Assembly: GCA_003956705.1 (NCBI GenBank)
Contig: QZCP01000210.1
Coordinates: forward strand, 1 to 64,000
DNA from: Brevipalpus yothersi
Taxonomy: Eukaryota > Arthropoda > Arachnida > Trombidiformes > Tenuipalpidae
DNA length: 64,000 nt
Reading direction: 5' to 3'
Shown here: piece by piece, positions 12,689 through 25,255 of the stretch
How positions within the stretch are numbered: position 1 is the first letter of the stretch
Layout of the letters: the number at the start of each line of letters is the position of its first letter
Program-made: the position numbers and the translations under genes
The notes under the pieces: model-generated
Told to the model about the DNA's origin: nothing
What the model saw: the letters and a program-made list of their open reading frames with translations, nothing else
Database searches by the model: none

Positions 12689-14553
12689 TTTATGGCTGTT
12701 GTTTGCCCTCTCACCCTTTTTCACCTTTTCGGTCACTTTTGAAGAAAACCCATCGTCTTCCAGGCCGTTCATCTCTCCCTCGCTGACCGATGGCTGTTCG
12801 AGAGTATATTTTTTAGCCCTTCTCTAGCTCTCTACTCTTTTTGAAGAGAGAGAGAGAGAGAGAAAGAAAGGCAGATTGTTTTTTCGACCTCACCTTCATC
12901 CTCTATGGTCAGTTCTGGAAATACATTCGCTTTCCATGGTACCTAATAGCCACAATGGCCTCAGGTCACCGAATCGTGAATCGACCGATCCCAAGACGGT
13001 GTGTGTGAGAGAGAGTCACGCGAAGTCAAGATATCGAAAGTTACCTGAACGATTATTATTGGTAGAACATTTTACTCTTCCCTTTCTTTTTCTCGATTCT
13101 CAACACTTGGCCTTGTAACTCTTCTTTTAACAAAAAGATGAGAAACCCGCGCCTTTAAATCTTCCCTCTCCTTTTTCATTCATCTTTCCATAAATTCTTT
13201 GTCCATAGACTTTTTCTCTTTTCACTTTTTTCTCGCTTCATACAATCCACAAGAAAAATGTTGAGAGTGAGAGGGTTTTTGGTTACTTTCTTATTTCTTT
13301 TTTTCAAGATTCCAACATTTCGGTCTTGTATACATGTAAGTGCAACTTGAGCACTAGGAAAGAAAGAAGCAAGAGCTCATATAGCGGTTTGAAGAATACC
13401 AGAAAGCAAGTCAAGAATACTTTCTCTCTCTCTCTCTCTCTTGTTGGAAAATGCTGAAATCCAGGAGTGGCCACTGGTCAGTTTTTCTACAAAATTGTCC
13501 GGGTGTGAGTATGTGAGCCATGAGGATGGGATAAATTTTTCAGCTACTTTATTATCGATTTCCATTCCAGCATACAGAAGTGAAAAGGTCAAGCAGGCTT
13601 GAGCCCTTCCAGTCACTAGGCTGGTCCTCTATCCATATTTTGCCCAAAAATAATACCATCTCTCAACGGGTTGGCTATGTATGATGATTTTGAGACTGCT
13701 GTCCAAAAGCTTGGATCAAAAGGAAGGAATCCAAGGGCGAGAAAGCGAACGGGATTGAAAGAAAATAAGTCGTATTCTTATCATGCTAAGCGATGAAAGA
13801 TATAGAATCAAAGAGATTAGTAAACAGAGAAAGAGAAAAAGAGAGAGAGAGATCCAAACTACAGGACTGGCCAGTGGTCACTTTCGTTGAAAATTTCTTC
13901 CTCTTATTCTTGTGGGCCAAAGGATTTTGTTATTGTTGTCATGTTCCTTTAAAAGGTAACATTCAGTGACTGCTTCAAATTCTCTTTTTCATCCTTTTTC
14001 TGGCACTTCTTTTGGTCTCAATATTCTGAAAAATGTGAGGATCATAGAATCTGATTACAGGCCATTCGATTTGTATGCACAAACCTTGTATTTGATCATT
14101 GGTAAGGCAAGGGTTAACAGCGGATCAATTGCTTGTTCCGTTTACAAGGTTTATTTTTCTCTTCTTCTTATTCTTATTCTTCAGGTCACTTCCATTCTCT
14201 TGACCGCTACCTGTGTGTGTGTATGCCTGCCTATGGGAAACAGAGAAAGAGAAAGAGAGATGGAAATCGATTGAGCGAAAAAGAATGGCTTAGACATGAA
14301 TTCTCACTGACTACACACAGTCTTTTGGAGCTAAATATAAGCAAACCAACTCTAAAACTTTTGTCCTCTCCTCCTCTTACCCTTTACCTTTCCTCTGTCC
14401 ACCCAAAGAGTCACCAATATACCTATGACCTATACCCTTCGATCCCAGGGCGACGATGGGGGTGCGAGTGTATGGAGGTATTAATATATACCAAGTGTGT
14501 GACACATGAATCCATACTTTTGCTGTATGAAATGAAATAGAAATGAGAGAAAG

Positions 14554-14559
<6 letters not shown>

Positions 14560-14589
<30 letters not shown>
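14560..14589. repeat. (GA)n microsatellite
   Basis: About 30 bases of GA repeats. Confidence 0.9.
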
Positions 14590-14592
<3 letters not shown>

Positions 14593-16612
14593 TATTCCTA
14601 GTTTCAGAAGAAAGTAAGATAAGAATAGATATATTCATATATTTTGAAAAGGAGTTGAGGCGCGATTCATACCCTTTGATTGTGTCTATTCAAGCTTTAC
14701 AAATTATATCTGCCCAGTCTCCTACAAACACTGGTACACTTAGTTGGCCGTAAAATTTGTGTATGTGGACCCGAAAAACCTTATGCTTCTGAAACTGAGA
14801 TTGAAAGGTATCTGAGTTGAGGGAAGGAAATATGAACGATAGCAAAATATGTATATTCATACATATTTTCGATTCACTATGAGTGGAGAAAAAGTTTCCA
14901 ATTGACCTGTCAATACAGCTGATGGCCAGTTTCGATAGCAGCATGTGGACCCAGTGTGCGTGTGTGTCCAGATTGGTAACCATACTGACCTATTGGCTAC
15001 TGTGGGTCCGGATTCAAATCATAATGGAAGCAATAATGGGTATAATAATTCATATTTATTGATTGTATTCAATTTTGAATCTGATAATATCAGAATAATA
15101 TGTATTCTTCCAATGAAATTGAAATATTAACGCTTGATCTTATCGAAAATACAACACCAGAATGCTTATCAATCATCATTGACTATAGAAAAATAATGGT
15201 GCAAAAAGTCACCAGTATGATGTATAGCCAGATAAAATTCAGGGAGCAGAATGATGATGAAAAAAAGACAGAATTAAGCCGAATATAAGCCCCTCTAGTC
15301 ATGAGGAAGTTTGAAGCCAAAAATATAAGTGATCATAGTCAAAAAAATGGGCCTCTCTAAAAGCGAATGGGTTGAGTGAATCAGTATCACTCTTGCACTC
15401 GCTTCTCAGCCTCACTTTTTCCAGTCAACACCTCAATAAAATGAAAGCATATATATAGATATATATTTACCGTTACTCATTACTGTTTCTTCTTCCAATC
15501 ATAAGGTCAATTCGATACTCGATTATCGATGTTCCGATAGGCTGCTTTTGTTCACCAGAAAAAAGCTGTAGAGTAGCAAAGTTTTTCTTCCGCCTTCACT
15601 CAATCCTTTCTCTTTCCACTTTTTCAATATATTGAATCAGCTGAGAAATCAAATCTGAAATTGGGTGATCTGTAATCAATATATTAATCAAATGGGATGA
15701 AAAGAAGGGCATCAGAATCAAGAGAATCACAATGAGTTCTATGAAAAACTCTTTCAGTTCAATCCCGATGCTGAATTTTTGTCACCAAATTTGCATCAAT
15801 CGTGGGTCAAAGCAATTTGGAATAAAAATCAGTAGGCAAATTATACCGCTGATTTCTGCGAGAGGTGCCTTTTTAGAATGATTACAATCGAGAAGAATAC
15901 AGTTACTATATTCTTTTCGTTCTCATCTTCCCTTGAGTCACCTTCTGTTGTTGTTGCTACTGTATTTGGCTATCTATTCAATGGATTTGAGATGGAAAAA
16001 TTTGAAAAAAAATCAAGTCATCCTGTGGGCTACCCAATGATGGGGGGTGAAGAGAAGACCGCTTACCCATAACGTTTCATGGGCTAACGTTTTTTTACAA
16101 ACTGTAAGGTTCGGCTGACCTTGATCTTGGGTCCCATAAAAAATAGCGTATTTAGCGGTATCAAATCGTTTCTGATGAAGTGTACTTTCAGGCTTCCCGA
16201 TTTCGATGAGGAAGAGGAAAAGTAGGAAAAGCGAATCAGGAAGAGAGAGAGAGAGAGAAAGAAAGAGAGCGACATGGTTGACAATAAGATCAATAAAGTA
16301 GAGAAAAGGGAAGAGGAAGAAGAAGAGTAAGAAGGAGAAGAAGAGGAAAAAGAGATGCGCAAGTAAACGCTATAAATTGACTAAGTTTTCTACTATTTTC
16401 ACCTCCTCCTCTTCCACCCATAGTCCCCCACTCATTCAAGGCTCAGGTCAAATAGTAGGTCTGATAGATCTGCGTCCCAGGACGTGTGTGTGTGTGTGTG
16501 TACTCGGTGCGTACCGCGTACTTAGCCACACCGAGGCCACTCTCTCCCCTCTTCAATGAATGGGACCTTCTGGATGCAGAAAATAGGAAAGCAAGAGGAG
16601 AGATTCAAAGAG

Positions 16613-16616
<4 letters not shown>

Positions 16617-16665
<49 letters not shown>
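16617..16665. repeat. (GA)n microsatellite
   Basis: About 48 bases of GA repeats. Confidence 0.95.
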
Positions 16666-16667
<2 letters not shown>

Positions 16668-19105
16668 CTAAGAGGCAAAAGTGGCCACCGCTTGGGTGAA
16701 ATATGTTCAGGAACCAGGTAAAATTGGAGCAATGAACTTGTATGTCCCACAGGCCATCGGGACATTTGTTTCGCTCTCTTTTTCTCTCTTCCCATTTTTA
16801 GCTTCACTTCTGCTCCTTTTTTCTATGGGCACAGTGTTTATGACTCCTATTTATTCCTCAAGCCAGTATCAAGCGAGCGTGCCAATGCAGGCCAGTCTGC
16901 TTTCGAATAGGGAGAATGTGTTTCTCTGTCACGACGTAGTATCGTGCGAGATGTTCCAGAGAGAAAGAGACGGATTCAAACTAGATTAGTTCTGTTCGGT
17001 CAGGTTACAGGTTGCCTGTTGAATATAAATTGCAACACTTTAGGCACATTATTTTTGTTGGCACTCTTGTCTCTGACCCACACACACTCTCTCTAGTCTT
17101 GGTCAGCCCGTGGCCATCGTCCGAAGAGGCCACGATTTTTGCACCATCTTTTTTCTCAATGGATACGATTTTCTTTGGACATAAATCAAGTCATTATTAT
17201 CGAGCCACACACAATCGCTTTCGGTTCATGAGTTTTCCCTTTTTTTCCTAGAAATACAAGAAGAAGAAGAAGAAACCAAATTCGATTATGGCTTTCTCTC
17301 TTTTTTCAATACTTTTCCCTAACTCTTGCCGTCCGCTTGCCCGGTGGTTGCTCATCTTGAAATTACTCGAAAAATGTGTGTGTTTTGGTGAACAAGAGAA
17401 AAATAGAACCACACAACCGAACGTCCGAATGGCCTCTTTAAAAACATGAGCAAATTTCCATCTTGCAGCTTGAATCTTGCAGCCATCGCAATCTTCTTCT
17501 TTTTTCCAGTTTCGATTGTCTTTCTTCCACCTTTTGTTTCTCATCTTCTTCTTCCGCATCTTCTTATCCATCGCTTTTTTCGAGACGCTCTTATGCATCT
17601 CTTTCTCTCCATCTCTACATCTCTTCATCACCCTCATCTTTCTCTCACTCACTTCTCATCGGACCGAGGATGAGAGAACCATTTTCACAATTCATCTGAC
17701 CGGAAAGATGTCAGAATGTGATGACCGAAATTATAAACACATACCCATGAACAAGAGAAAGAGAAAGAGAGAGAAAACTTTTCTATCGATATTAATAACA
17801 CTAAGTAGCTGTACATATCCCAAATGTTGAGATTCCTTCTCGGGACAATTTGCACGAGTCAACCTTGACCTTGACATTGAGAAAGAGACAAGCGTGTATT
17901 TATTGAACTATAGCCTGTGAACTAGGAGAGAGAAAAAGTTTATCATAGAAAGCTGTTGACAAGTGAGATCAGTTAACGAAATAAATCGATGAGCATATTT
18001 AGCAACGGTCAACAATGGTCAATGGAATTCACAAAGGATCCACATACACACATATATGCACAAACATTGGAAGCCATCTCAGTATCTCGAATTTCATACG
18101 CTTCAACCCGTTCACACTCCTCACATACAGAGAGGTCCAGAAGAGGTCTTGACCAGTGGACTCAACATTTTGCACATGATGAATTGCACTCCAATGGACT
18201 TCGGCCAGCACTCATGATCCGTCAAGTGACCTGTCAACTGAGTCTCTTTTTGATTATCATCAATTGAAGGCTCTCACAAACACTACAAGAATGAATGAAT
18301 TTTTGAACACTACTTTAAGGGCTATTCTGTTTTGGTCCTATGAGAAATGAACTGAGACCAGTCACTTGCATTTTTCGGTGAAAACTATCTATCAAAGCTT
18401 GTTGATTTCCTCCAAGGATAAAAATTTTCTACTAGAACTTCGAAAGTTCTGGTTATTGGGTGCTCAAATGTCCTGATCTAAGGGAATTGTCCAATTCTTC
18501 GCTTGCTGCTTCAGTTCAATTGCATTTGGGGACTCACACAGTACACGATTTCTACGATGCATGTGGGGTAGTGAAAGAATTTTGACAATTGTGAGTGAAA
18601 CAATCCGAAAAATTCAGAAAATGATATGATCAGTGAGAAGAATGAATTTTTTCAGATTCTACCTTTTTGGAATCATTTTATACAATTTTCCCAGCTGAAG
18701 CATGAAGCGATTTTAGGTGAACACACAAAACAGGTAAAAAACGAGTAAAATTGAGAAGAGAATGGAAGTGATTTTTACTCGGGCAAACGGGGGCGTAAAA
18801 GGCGGAAGAGAGTAAGAGAGTAAGAGAAAGAGAGAGATGATTTTGAACTTGTCTGAATCGTTCTGAATCGTTCTAGTGGCCCTCGCTGGCTCATCATGAT
18901 GGAACCCGATAGATCTATCTGTCGACAGAATGAAAAGGAACAAGTTGCATGGAGAAGAGGAGAGCTGCAATTATGATTGCAGGATAGTTGGTCACTGTGA
19001 AGAGAGAAAAAGAAAGAAAGATTGCTCTGCTCTCTCTTTTGGCTGCAAAAGGGAGAGGAAAAAGAAGATGAAGGTAAGAAATTGAAATGAAAAAAAGAAT
19101 GAAGG

Positions 19106-19108
19106 TGA

Positions 19109-19188
<80 letters not shown>
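19106..19188. repeat. (GA)n microsatellite
   Basis: About 80 bases of GA repeats, one of the longest in the window. Confidence 0.95.
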
Positions 19189-19189
<1 letters not shown>

Positions 19190-20500
19190 CTCCTCCTCCT
19201 CGTTCACCTTTCAAGCATCAGTACTACTATGTATTCCTTCTTTTTTTTGCAGCATCAATTCCTGTTGAACTACTTTCATGATGCCTCATTGTGTGTGTAT
19301 GTGATGTCTAATGCGGAAGAGAAAATTCTGAGTCGCTTCATTCTCTCTCTCTCTCTCGCCCCTTTCTCCGGCCGAAACGTTAAGTTAAGTTTTCTCAGTA
19401 ATGGGTAACTGGTACCTGTCCATTGCTTCGAGAGAGAAACCAAGTTCAAACTAATCATGATATTTTTCGGGCAGAGCCACTCGGTACCTGGCACAGACCT
19501 ATTCAATCTTTTTTATATGCTCTCACCGTCTACCTACTTCTTCATTCTCGGGATAATCTTTCTCTCTCTCTCTCTTTCTTTCTTTCTCTCCTCATCCCTT
19601 CAGCTTCCTTCTCTCATCTTGCTTTCAGACTTTTCAATCCCTCTTCGCTTTTACTCCAGCATACTTGATTGTCAGCATCATTCAAGGGAAAGAGAGAAGG
19701 AGAGAGGGAGAGAGAGTACGAAGCGATCAAATTTTTATCCAACAAGAATGTCAGAAAAGATCGAGAAGGATGGATTGGATGGATAGGAGAGGAGAGGAGA
19801 GGATAAGAGATGAGGATGGAAAAGTTATCCGTAAGATGATGAACAAGCAGAAAAAAGAAACTGAAGCATCTCAACTTTTACTTCTTTTTCTCATCGATTC
19901 TCATCATCTGATCATCATTACTATCATCATTATCACCATCATTATTCGATTGGCTATGACTTGTCCACTCTGGCTACTCTCTCTCTCCTCTCTTTCTTTC
20001 TCTCTTTCTTTTCTTCCCTCTTCCCTCTTCTCTCTTCACCTTCATTCTATTTTACGCTATTTTCACCATCAAAGTGATCACTGGTCGGGTCAAATGGCCC
20101 CAGGGCCTAATGATGATGCCATGAAGTGGGTACAAGCTGTCCAAAAAACATCATAAGGAGTAGGCAGTCTGTATCGGGACAACATCCGTGATGTGTCTCA
20201 GCTCTTAGATGAATAATTACAGCCAATCGATTGATAACATCTTTGCCATCATCATGAAAATCATCCAGACTCCATTGATTCTGGATCTTCAATGAATGGA
20301 ATGGGAGGTTTGAAATTGAGAGTGCTGATGTTCCAGACAGGAAATAGACAAGATAATCTCTCTCTCTTCTCTCTTTTTCTCTTGATTTTATTTTCTTTCT
20401 CAAATTCTCGACATTAATCACACCACAACCAGTATGGACAGAGAGACAGATAATTTTGACATGTGAAGGAATTGAAAGTTTATGGCGATCATGGTGAATA

Positions 20501-21312
20501 TTGATAATATCGAAAGTAAAATAAGAGAATGATGATGAAAATTTGATACAATCAATAAGATGACATTTTTTCTCTTCTAGTTTGAAACTTTTGAATGATC
20601 AAAATTTGTTTGTTGGTAGTAGAAAAATTTATGACCACAAGTGTAACTCAAAAAGATCCGTTAGTTGAGCCATGTTTTTTATCGAATTTTTTTTCTTCTT
20701 GAAAGTTTCCAATCATTAATGTGGAAAACTATCCAGCTTGATGGAGAGTGAGTTTATAATGTTACTGATATGGTGAGTGAATATTGTCCCGATGATGCCA
20801 CCGTTGATGACCCAAGATTTGATTCCAGATTAATTATACCGTTAAGAATGGGTAAAGATGGTGATGCAAAAAATGCACTAGAATCTGGTATTCATGTATC
20901 AAAGCTGATCGAATAAGCGATTTAAAATATTCTGATGGCAAGCATCATGTGACATCCATCAACATATTCAGACGGATTAATTCTTATTAAGTTACTTTTT
21001 ATCCGCGTCATCATCATTTGAAATCAGCATGGATACCTTCTGCTTTGAGATCCTCTTACAAGTCCCAATTATGGTGATAAGCTAGAATCATTTCAGAATG
21101 AGTGAAAATAGATACTTGTCTTACCGGGATACTTTGTTCTCAACTTTTTTCGAAATAAATGATTGGAGTCAAAAGATTTGAACTATGTCAATTTGGATTT
21201 TTATTATTTGTTGAGATCTAGAACAGTTCAGTCAATTAATTAATTTAACGCATTTGCTATTTCTTGTCAACTTAACGACGAAAGTCGAGTCAAAATCTAA
21301 TTTCAGCTGATT
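20501..21312. other. COQ8 downstream region
   Basis: AT-rich, no ORF of note. The 21190-21312 part is the likely COQ8 3' UTR on the minus strand, with TTTATT on the plus strand near 21199 as a possible poly(A) signal. Confidence 0.45.
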
Positions 21313-23244
21313 TCAGCTAATTTCTCCTCCCTTTAGAGCTATGTAATTGTCATAAATATCGTCAAATAGTTCTTTACAATTTATATTAGCCTTCAGTCTA
21401 GTACACAGTAGAAATACTCCCGCAGTTTTACGGTGAAGTGAATAAGTTTCTTCCGGAGGAGGCGTCAACCTGTGAGCAAGCATAACTGGAATCAAATCAT
21501 TAATTCGCTTTGTTGTATTCTGGGCTCCAAAATCGAATTCTCCATCATGAGCGAAAGCTTCTCCTAGAATCATGACTGCTTCAACATGAGCATTCACCAT
21601 AACTTTAGATTCATGTCCAGTTAGAAATCCCAATTCCTTGGATGCTTGTGTTACACCTTGTCGATCTTGCAAAGCAGCTGAGTGAATGACTTTCATATAT
21701 TTATCTACAAAAGGTTGGCTGAACTCTCGGGTGGCTCCAAAATCGAGTAGATTGATAATATCATTAGGAGGATCATAGAAAAAATTGGACCAATTTGGAT
21801 CCGTTTGCATGTAGCGGAATATAAAAACTTCTCGCAAACACAATCGCAACAATCTTTTGGCCACTGAATTACGTATTTCTTGAGAGATTCCCTCCATGTC
21901 ACATAATTTATCAACAGGAATACCTGAAAGATGGATAAATTAGGCATGAAACAGACGTACTTATTCGGATTATCTTAGCATCACAACTTACCTTTAACCA
22001 TCTCTGAAGTGAAAATGCGTCTGGTTGACAGTTCATCAATAACTTTGGGAACATAAAAATTTTCCTTCTCAAAATACGGCTCCATCAACTGTCTGAATTT
22101 CCTAGAGCATTCAGCTTCTCTGATATAATCAACTTCCCACATTAGCTCTTTACGTCCTACTTTGACAAGAGGCTCAATGAACAAGCCATCAGGGAAAACA
22201 TTCCACAGGTTAAGAATTGAAACTAAATTTTTGATGTCACTATCAATACTTTCAGCTACACCAGGATACTGGACCTTCATCGCTGCTTCAGTACCATCTT
22301 TAAGAATAACACGATGTACTTGACCGATTGAGGCAGCTGCAAAAGGCTTAGGATCCAGAGATTGCACTTTGTCTTGCCATGATTCCCCCAGTTCTTCGAC
22401 TAGAACTTTTTCCATTTGCTTATAAGGCATAAAATCAGCTGACTGCCTGACTCGCTCAAATATTGCTTGTAATTGTGGGCTTATCATGGTATTATCTTGT
22501 AAACTTAACATTTGACCAATCTTGAGGCCGGCACCACGAGTCCTACAGAGTGTGTCGACTATCTTTTTCGCATTCTCTTCGGACAGAAAATAATTTCTAA
22601 AATCAGCTTTCTCCTCCTTGGGCTTGAAAGTGTTAACAGTTAAATCTTTCAATGTATTAACAGCCAATTGACCAGCGAGAACTGTAAAGAAAGGAAAGAT
22701 AATCATAAAAGCCGGTAAATCGATCGATTAAATTCACATCACATCGAGACAAACCTCCAAATGAAGACAATCTGGCCAACCTAGTAGCTGGAACTTTCCT
22801 TTCTCGAGATCTCTTGCCCAATTCCTGTTTAATTGGAACATCAATGTTGAGTCGTTTCTCTTTCGGAACCGTTAATTCGATTTCATGTCTTCTTCTTGGT
22901 GCACTTGCACCGGTTGTCCCGCCAGAAACATTGTCCACTTGAGATTGAACTAATCGACTTGCCTGAGATCCAGCCATTCTCACAAACTCTTGGACACCCC
23001 TGGCCACAACAGTACCTCTTTCGAACCATTCTTTTGGATCTGGTGGTTTCGATTTATTGGCCGAAACTTTTTTCAACTGTTTACTAGCACACACAGCACA
23101 GTTTACCGCATGTTTTTGCAATGATTGCTGATACAACTTGATCTGTTGTTCATTGCCTCTCAATCCGAGCACAATTTTGGCCGATTCTTTACCAGTCTGA
23201 ATAAAATGAAGCAAAACTTTACCGCTTCCTGATGATGATGACAT
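21313..23244 (-). CDS. COQ8: Atypical kinase COQ8 (ADCK3/4, ABC1 family)
   Basis: Three exons on the minus strand: 23244-22755, 22681-21992, 21923-21313; 596 residues with phase-consistent junctions. It carries the KxGQ signature of the UbiB/ADCK family (GLKIGQMLSLQD), then ERVRQSADFMPYKQM, the Ala-rich nucleotide loop PFAAASIGQVH, the lysine region AAMKVQYPGVA, QTDPNWSNFFYDP, and the metal-binding DFGATRE. COQ8 proteins are mitochondrial and support coenzyme Q biosynthesis, probably through ATPase activity in complex Q assembly. The start is the ATG at 23244; the GTG-less 5' extension begins with TTG, so it was not used. Human COQ8A and COQ8B arose in vertebrates, so a single symbol is used. 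It is divergent from the P5CR-homeodomain gene, with 418 bases between the starts. Confidence 0.95.
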
Positions 23245-23662
23245 TGATCCAATCAAATCACTTATTATACAATCAAATATTGGTGATTATCGAACTCACA
23301 TGGCCAAAAAACTGTGTCCAAACAAAAAAAAGTTGAATCATAACAAAAAAAAGAGCCATCTAGATGAAGAAGCGCCTGTCAGCATTGCTTTTGTATGGCA
23401 TCGCAAAAACATGTGTCAATATCAATAATAATAACAACAACTTAAACTTTTACTTGAAATGAAATAAAATTTAACACGATTTAAGATGCTTCAAGATGCT
23501 TCAAAATGCTTTATGATGTTTCCCTGATGATTAATGAGCCAATCTTGGAACATTGTTTTGGTATGATGTTAACGCGGTTATTTTGTAGTGATAAGTGTTT
23601 ACATCATTTGTGGGTGGTTCATGGAACTTTAAGTGAATTATTATTTCGGTTATTCCAGTAAT
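23245..23662. promoter_or_regulatory. Shared divergent promoter region
   Basis: 418 bases separate the COQ8 (-) and P5CR-homeodomain (+) starts, so both promoters must lie here or overlap. AT-rich; a triplicated word (AAGATGCTTC/AAAATGCTTT type) occurs at about 23484-23518. No clear TATA box was singled out. Confidence 0.5.
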
Positions 23663-25255
23663 ATGACTGATAAATTGGTATTCTTTGGATTGGATAGTGA
23701 GGCGACTGCCATTATCAAAGGATTTATTAAACATGGTTCGTATTGTGTCTCCAATGATCATTATGGTTAATTTCAGCGATAATGAGTGATGACGCTTGTT
23801 TGTTTCTCCATTTTGATGACTATTTTTTCTCTTTCGATTGATTAGGATTGAATGCTTCCGATATATTTATTTGTTCTAAAGAAGGAATCCCATCCGATCT
23901 ACGTTCACTGGGCTGTACTAATTTAACATGTCATGATTCGAGTGATAAATCTCAAATGGAAAGCTTTTCAAAGGCTACCTCTGTGACAGCATTCATTTGC
24001 GTAAAACCTAAACAATTTGCCGATATTGTCAAGCCAATATGCGCTTGGCTTAAATATTCCAGAGGTTTCATAGCCTCTGTGGTGCCGGGAATAACTATGC
24101 AGAGCATAAAAACTGCATTCGCTTCGTTAAGATCTTTTACAATCATTCGTACTATTGCTAATCTTGCCGTTGAATTTGGGCAAGGTGTCTGGGCATGGAC
24201 GGCAAGCAATCGATCTAATTGCTTGGCTTTCCAGAAGCTTATTGAGCGTATAAGCTTCGCGCCTTATGTCGAAGAGAAAGACTTGGAAATTGTAAGCGCT
24301 CTGTCGAAAAGTGGCCTTGCTTATGTAAGTTTCATATTCTCACCTCGAAATGAGAGGCATTTTGAACACAATTTCGTTCAATCAGGTCATCTCCTTCATG
24401 GAAGCCATGAAAACTGCTGCTGTCTTCAATGGTTTGAATGGAAATCTCGCTCGAAAGATTATTTGTAAAACATTCACAGGCTGTGCTGCTCTCGTAGAGT
24501 CAACTAAGGGTCATCCAAATCAAATCATTGAAGAGCTGTCATCTCCTGGTGGTGCCACTGCCCATGGACTTATGAAGATTCAAGAGGCAATTGTACCAAT
24601 TTCTAGTGCCGTGAACGACACTGTTAAAAGAGCCAAAGAATTGTTGCCGGTAGTCTCACAAGAAGGGGACCAATTTCATGTCTCCCCTCCCTCAGACTCT
24701 AGGCTGCAAATTTCTGTAGCAAGAGGGCGGGAAAATGGTTCTTCTCAAGATGGTCAATTCGAAATCAGTATGAGATCAGATCAAAGTAGTATTCCGATTC
24801 AAATTGGAAGTCCATCTAATGCTATTTCAAAAAGAGATAAAAGAGATAGATATTACTTCCGCCAGTGGCAGCTGGAAGTATTAGAGGTTGAATTCCAGAG
24901 ATGTAGTCACCCTGATATGGATGCTCGAGAAGCAATAGTAGAGCGTTTGAATAAAGAATTCGAAAGAATGAAAGGTACTGAATCTCCAAACCCACGGTAG
25001 AGCTTATCACTAATCATTTTTCTTGCAGGTCGTCCTCTAGAAGAAAAAGAAAAAGTCACCAACTCTATAGTGCATACATGGTTTGCGAATAAACGGACTA
25101 AGCGAATAAAAAGGAGTAATAACAATCAATTGACAACTAACTGTGATTTTATCACTGGTAATTCTAATCAAGATTTTTCATTAGACACCATTGATTCCAT
25201 ATGTTTAGATCCAAGAAATAGATTCTCAGTTAAACGAGAACCAGATGACTTGTGA
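23663..25255 (+). CDS. P5CR-fold protein fused to HMBOX-like homeodomain
   Basis: Four exons: 23663-23735, 23846-24324, 24386-24974, 25029-25255; 455 residues. Residues about 4-290 follow the whole pyrroline-5-carboxylate reductase fold: Rossmann half with CVKPKQFADIVKPI and SVVPGITMQSI, then the dimerisation domain with SSPGGATAHGL (236-246). Residues about 335-410 are an atypical homeodomain with a stretched loop: RYYFRQWQLEVLEVEF, RPLEEKEKVTNSIVHTWFAN, then KRTKRIKR. It keeps W398, F399, N401 and R403. The spacing and the KVTNSIVHTWFANKR wording are closest to HMBOX1/HOT1. Exon 3 encodes both the P5CR dimerisation domain and the first homeodomain helices in one open frame, so this is a true fusion rather than neighbouring genes. 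The glycine-rich dinucleotide loop and two other P5CR motifs are altered. The C-terminus ends RFSVKREPDDL, a possible SUMO-type VKRE site. Role is inferred: a nuclear DNA-binding protein using the P5CR fold for dimerisation or metabolite sensing. Confidence 0.85.

Larger units (their letters stand above)
8176..20500. other. Gene-poor microsatellite-rich region
   Basis: Roughly 12 kb with no convincing coding exon on either strand. Open frames here are mostly translations of CT/GA tracts (LSLSLS, REREREE) or short frames without conserved motifs. It holds about ten long CT/GA tracts and several copies of a TGRCCA-S-TGGTCA near-palindrome. It could be regulatory DNA, a long non-coding transcript, or intron of a gene whose exons I failed to see. 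Confidence 0.5.

Noticed and set aside
23952..24209. Minus-strand frame inside the P5CR exon
   Set aside because: Antisense shadow of the P5CR-homeodomain gene.
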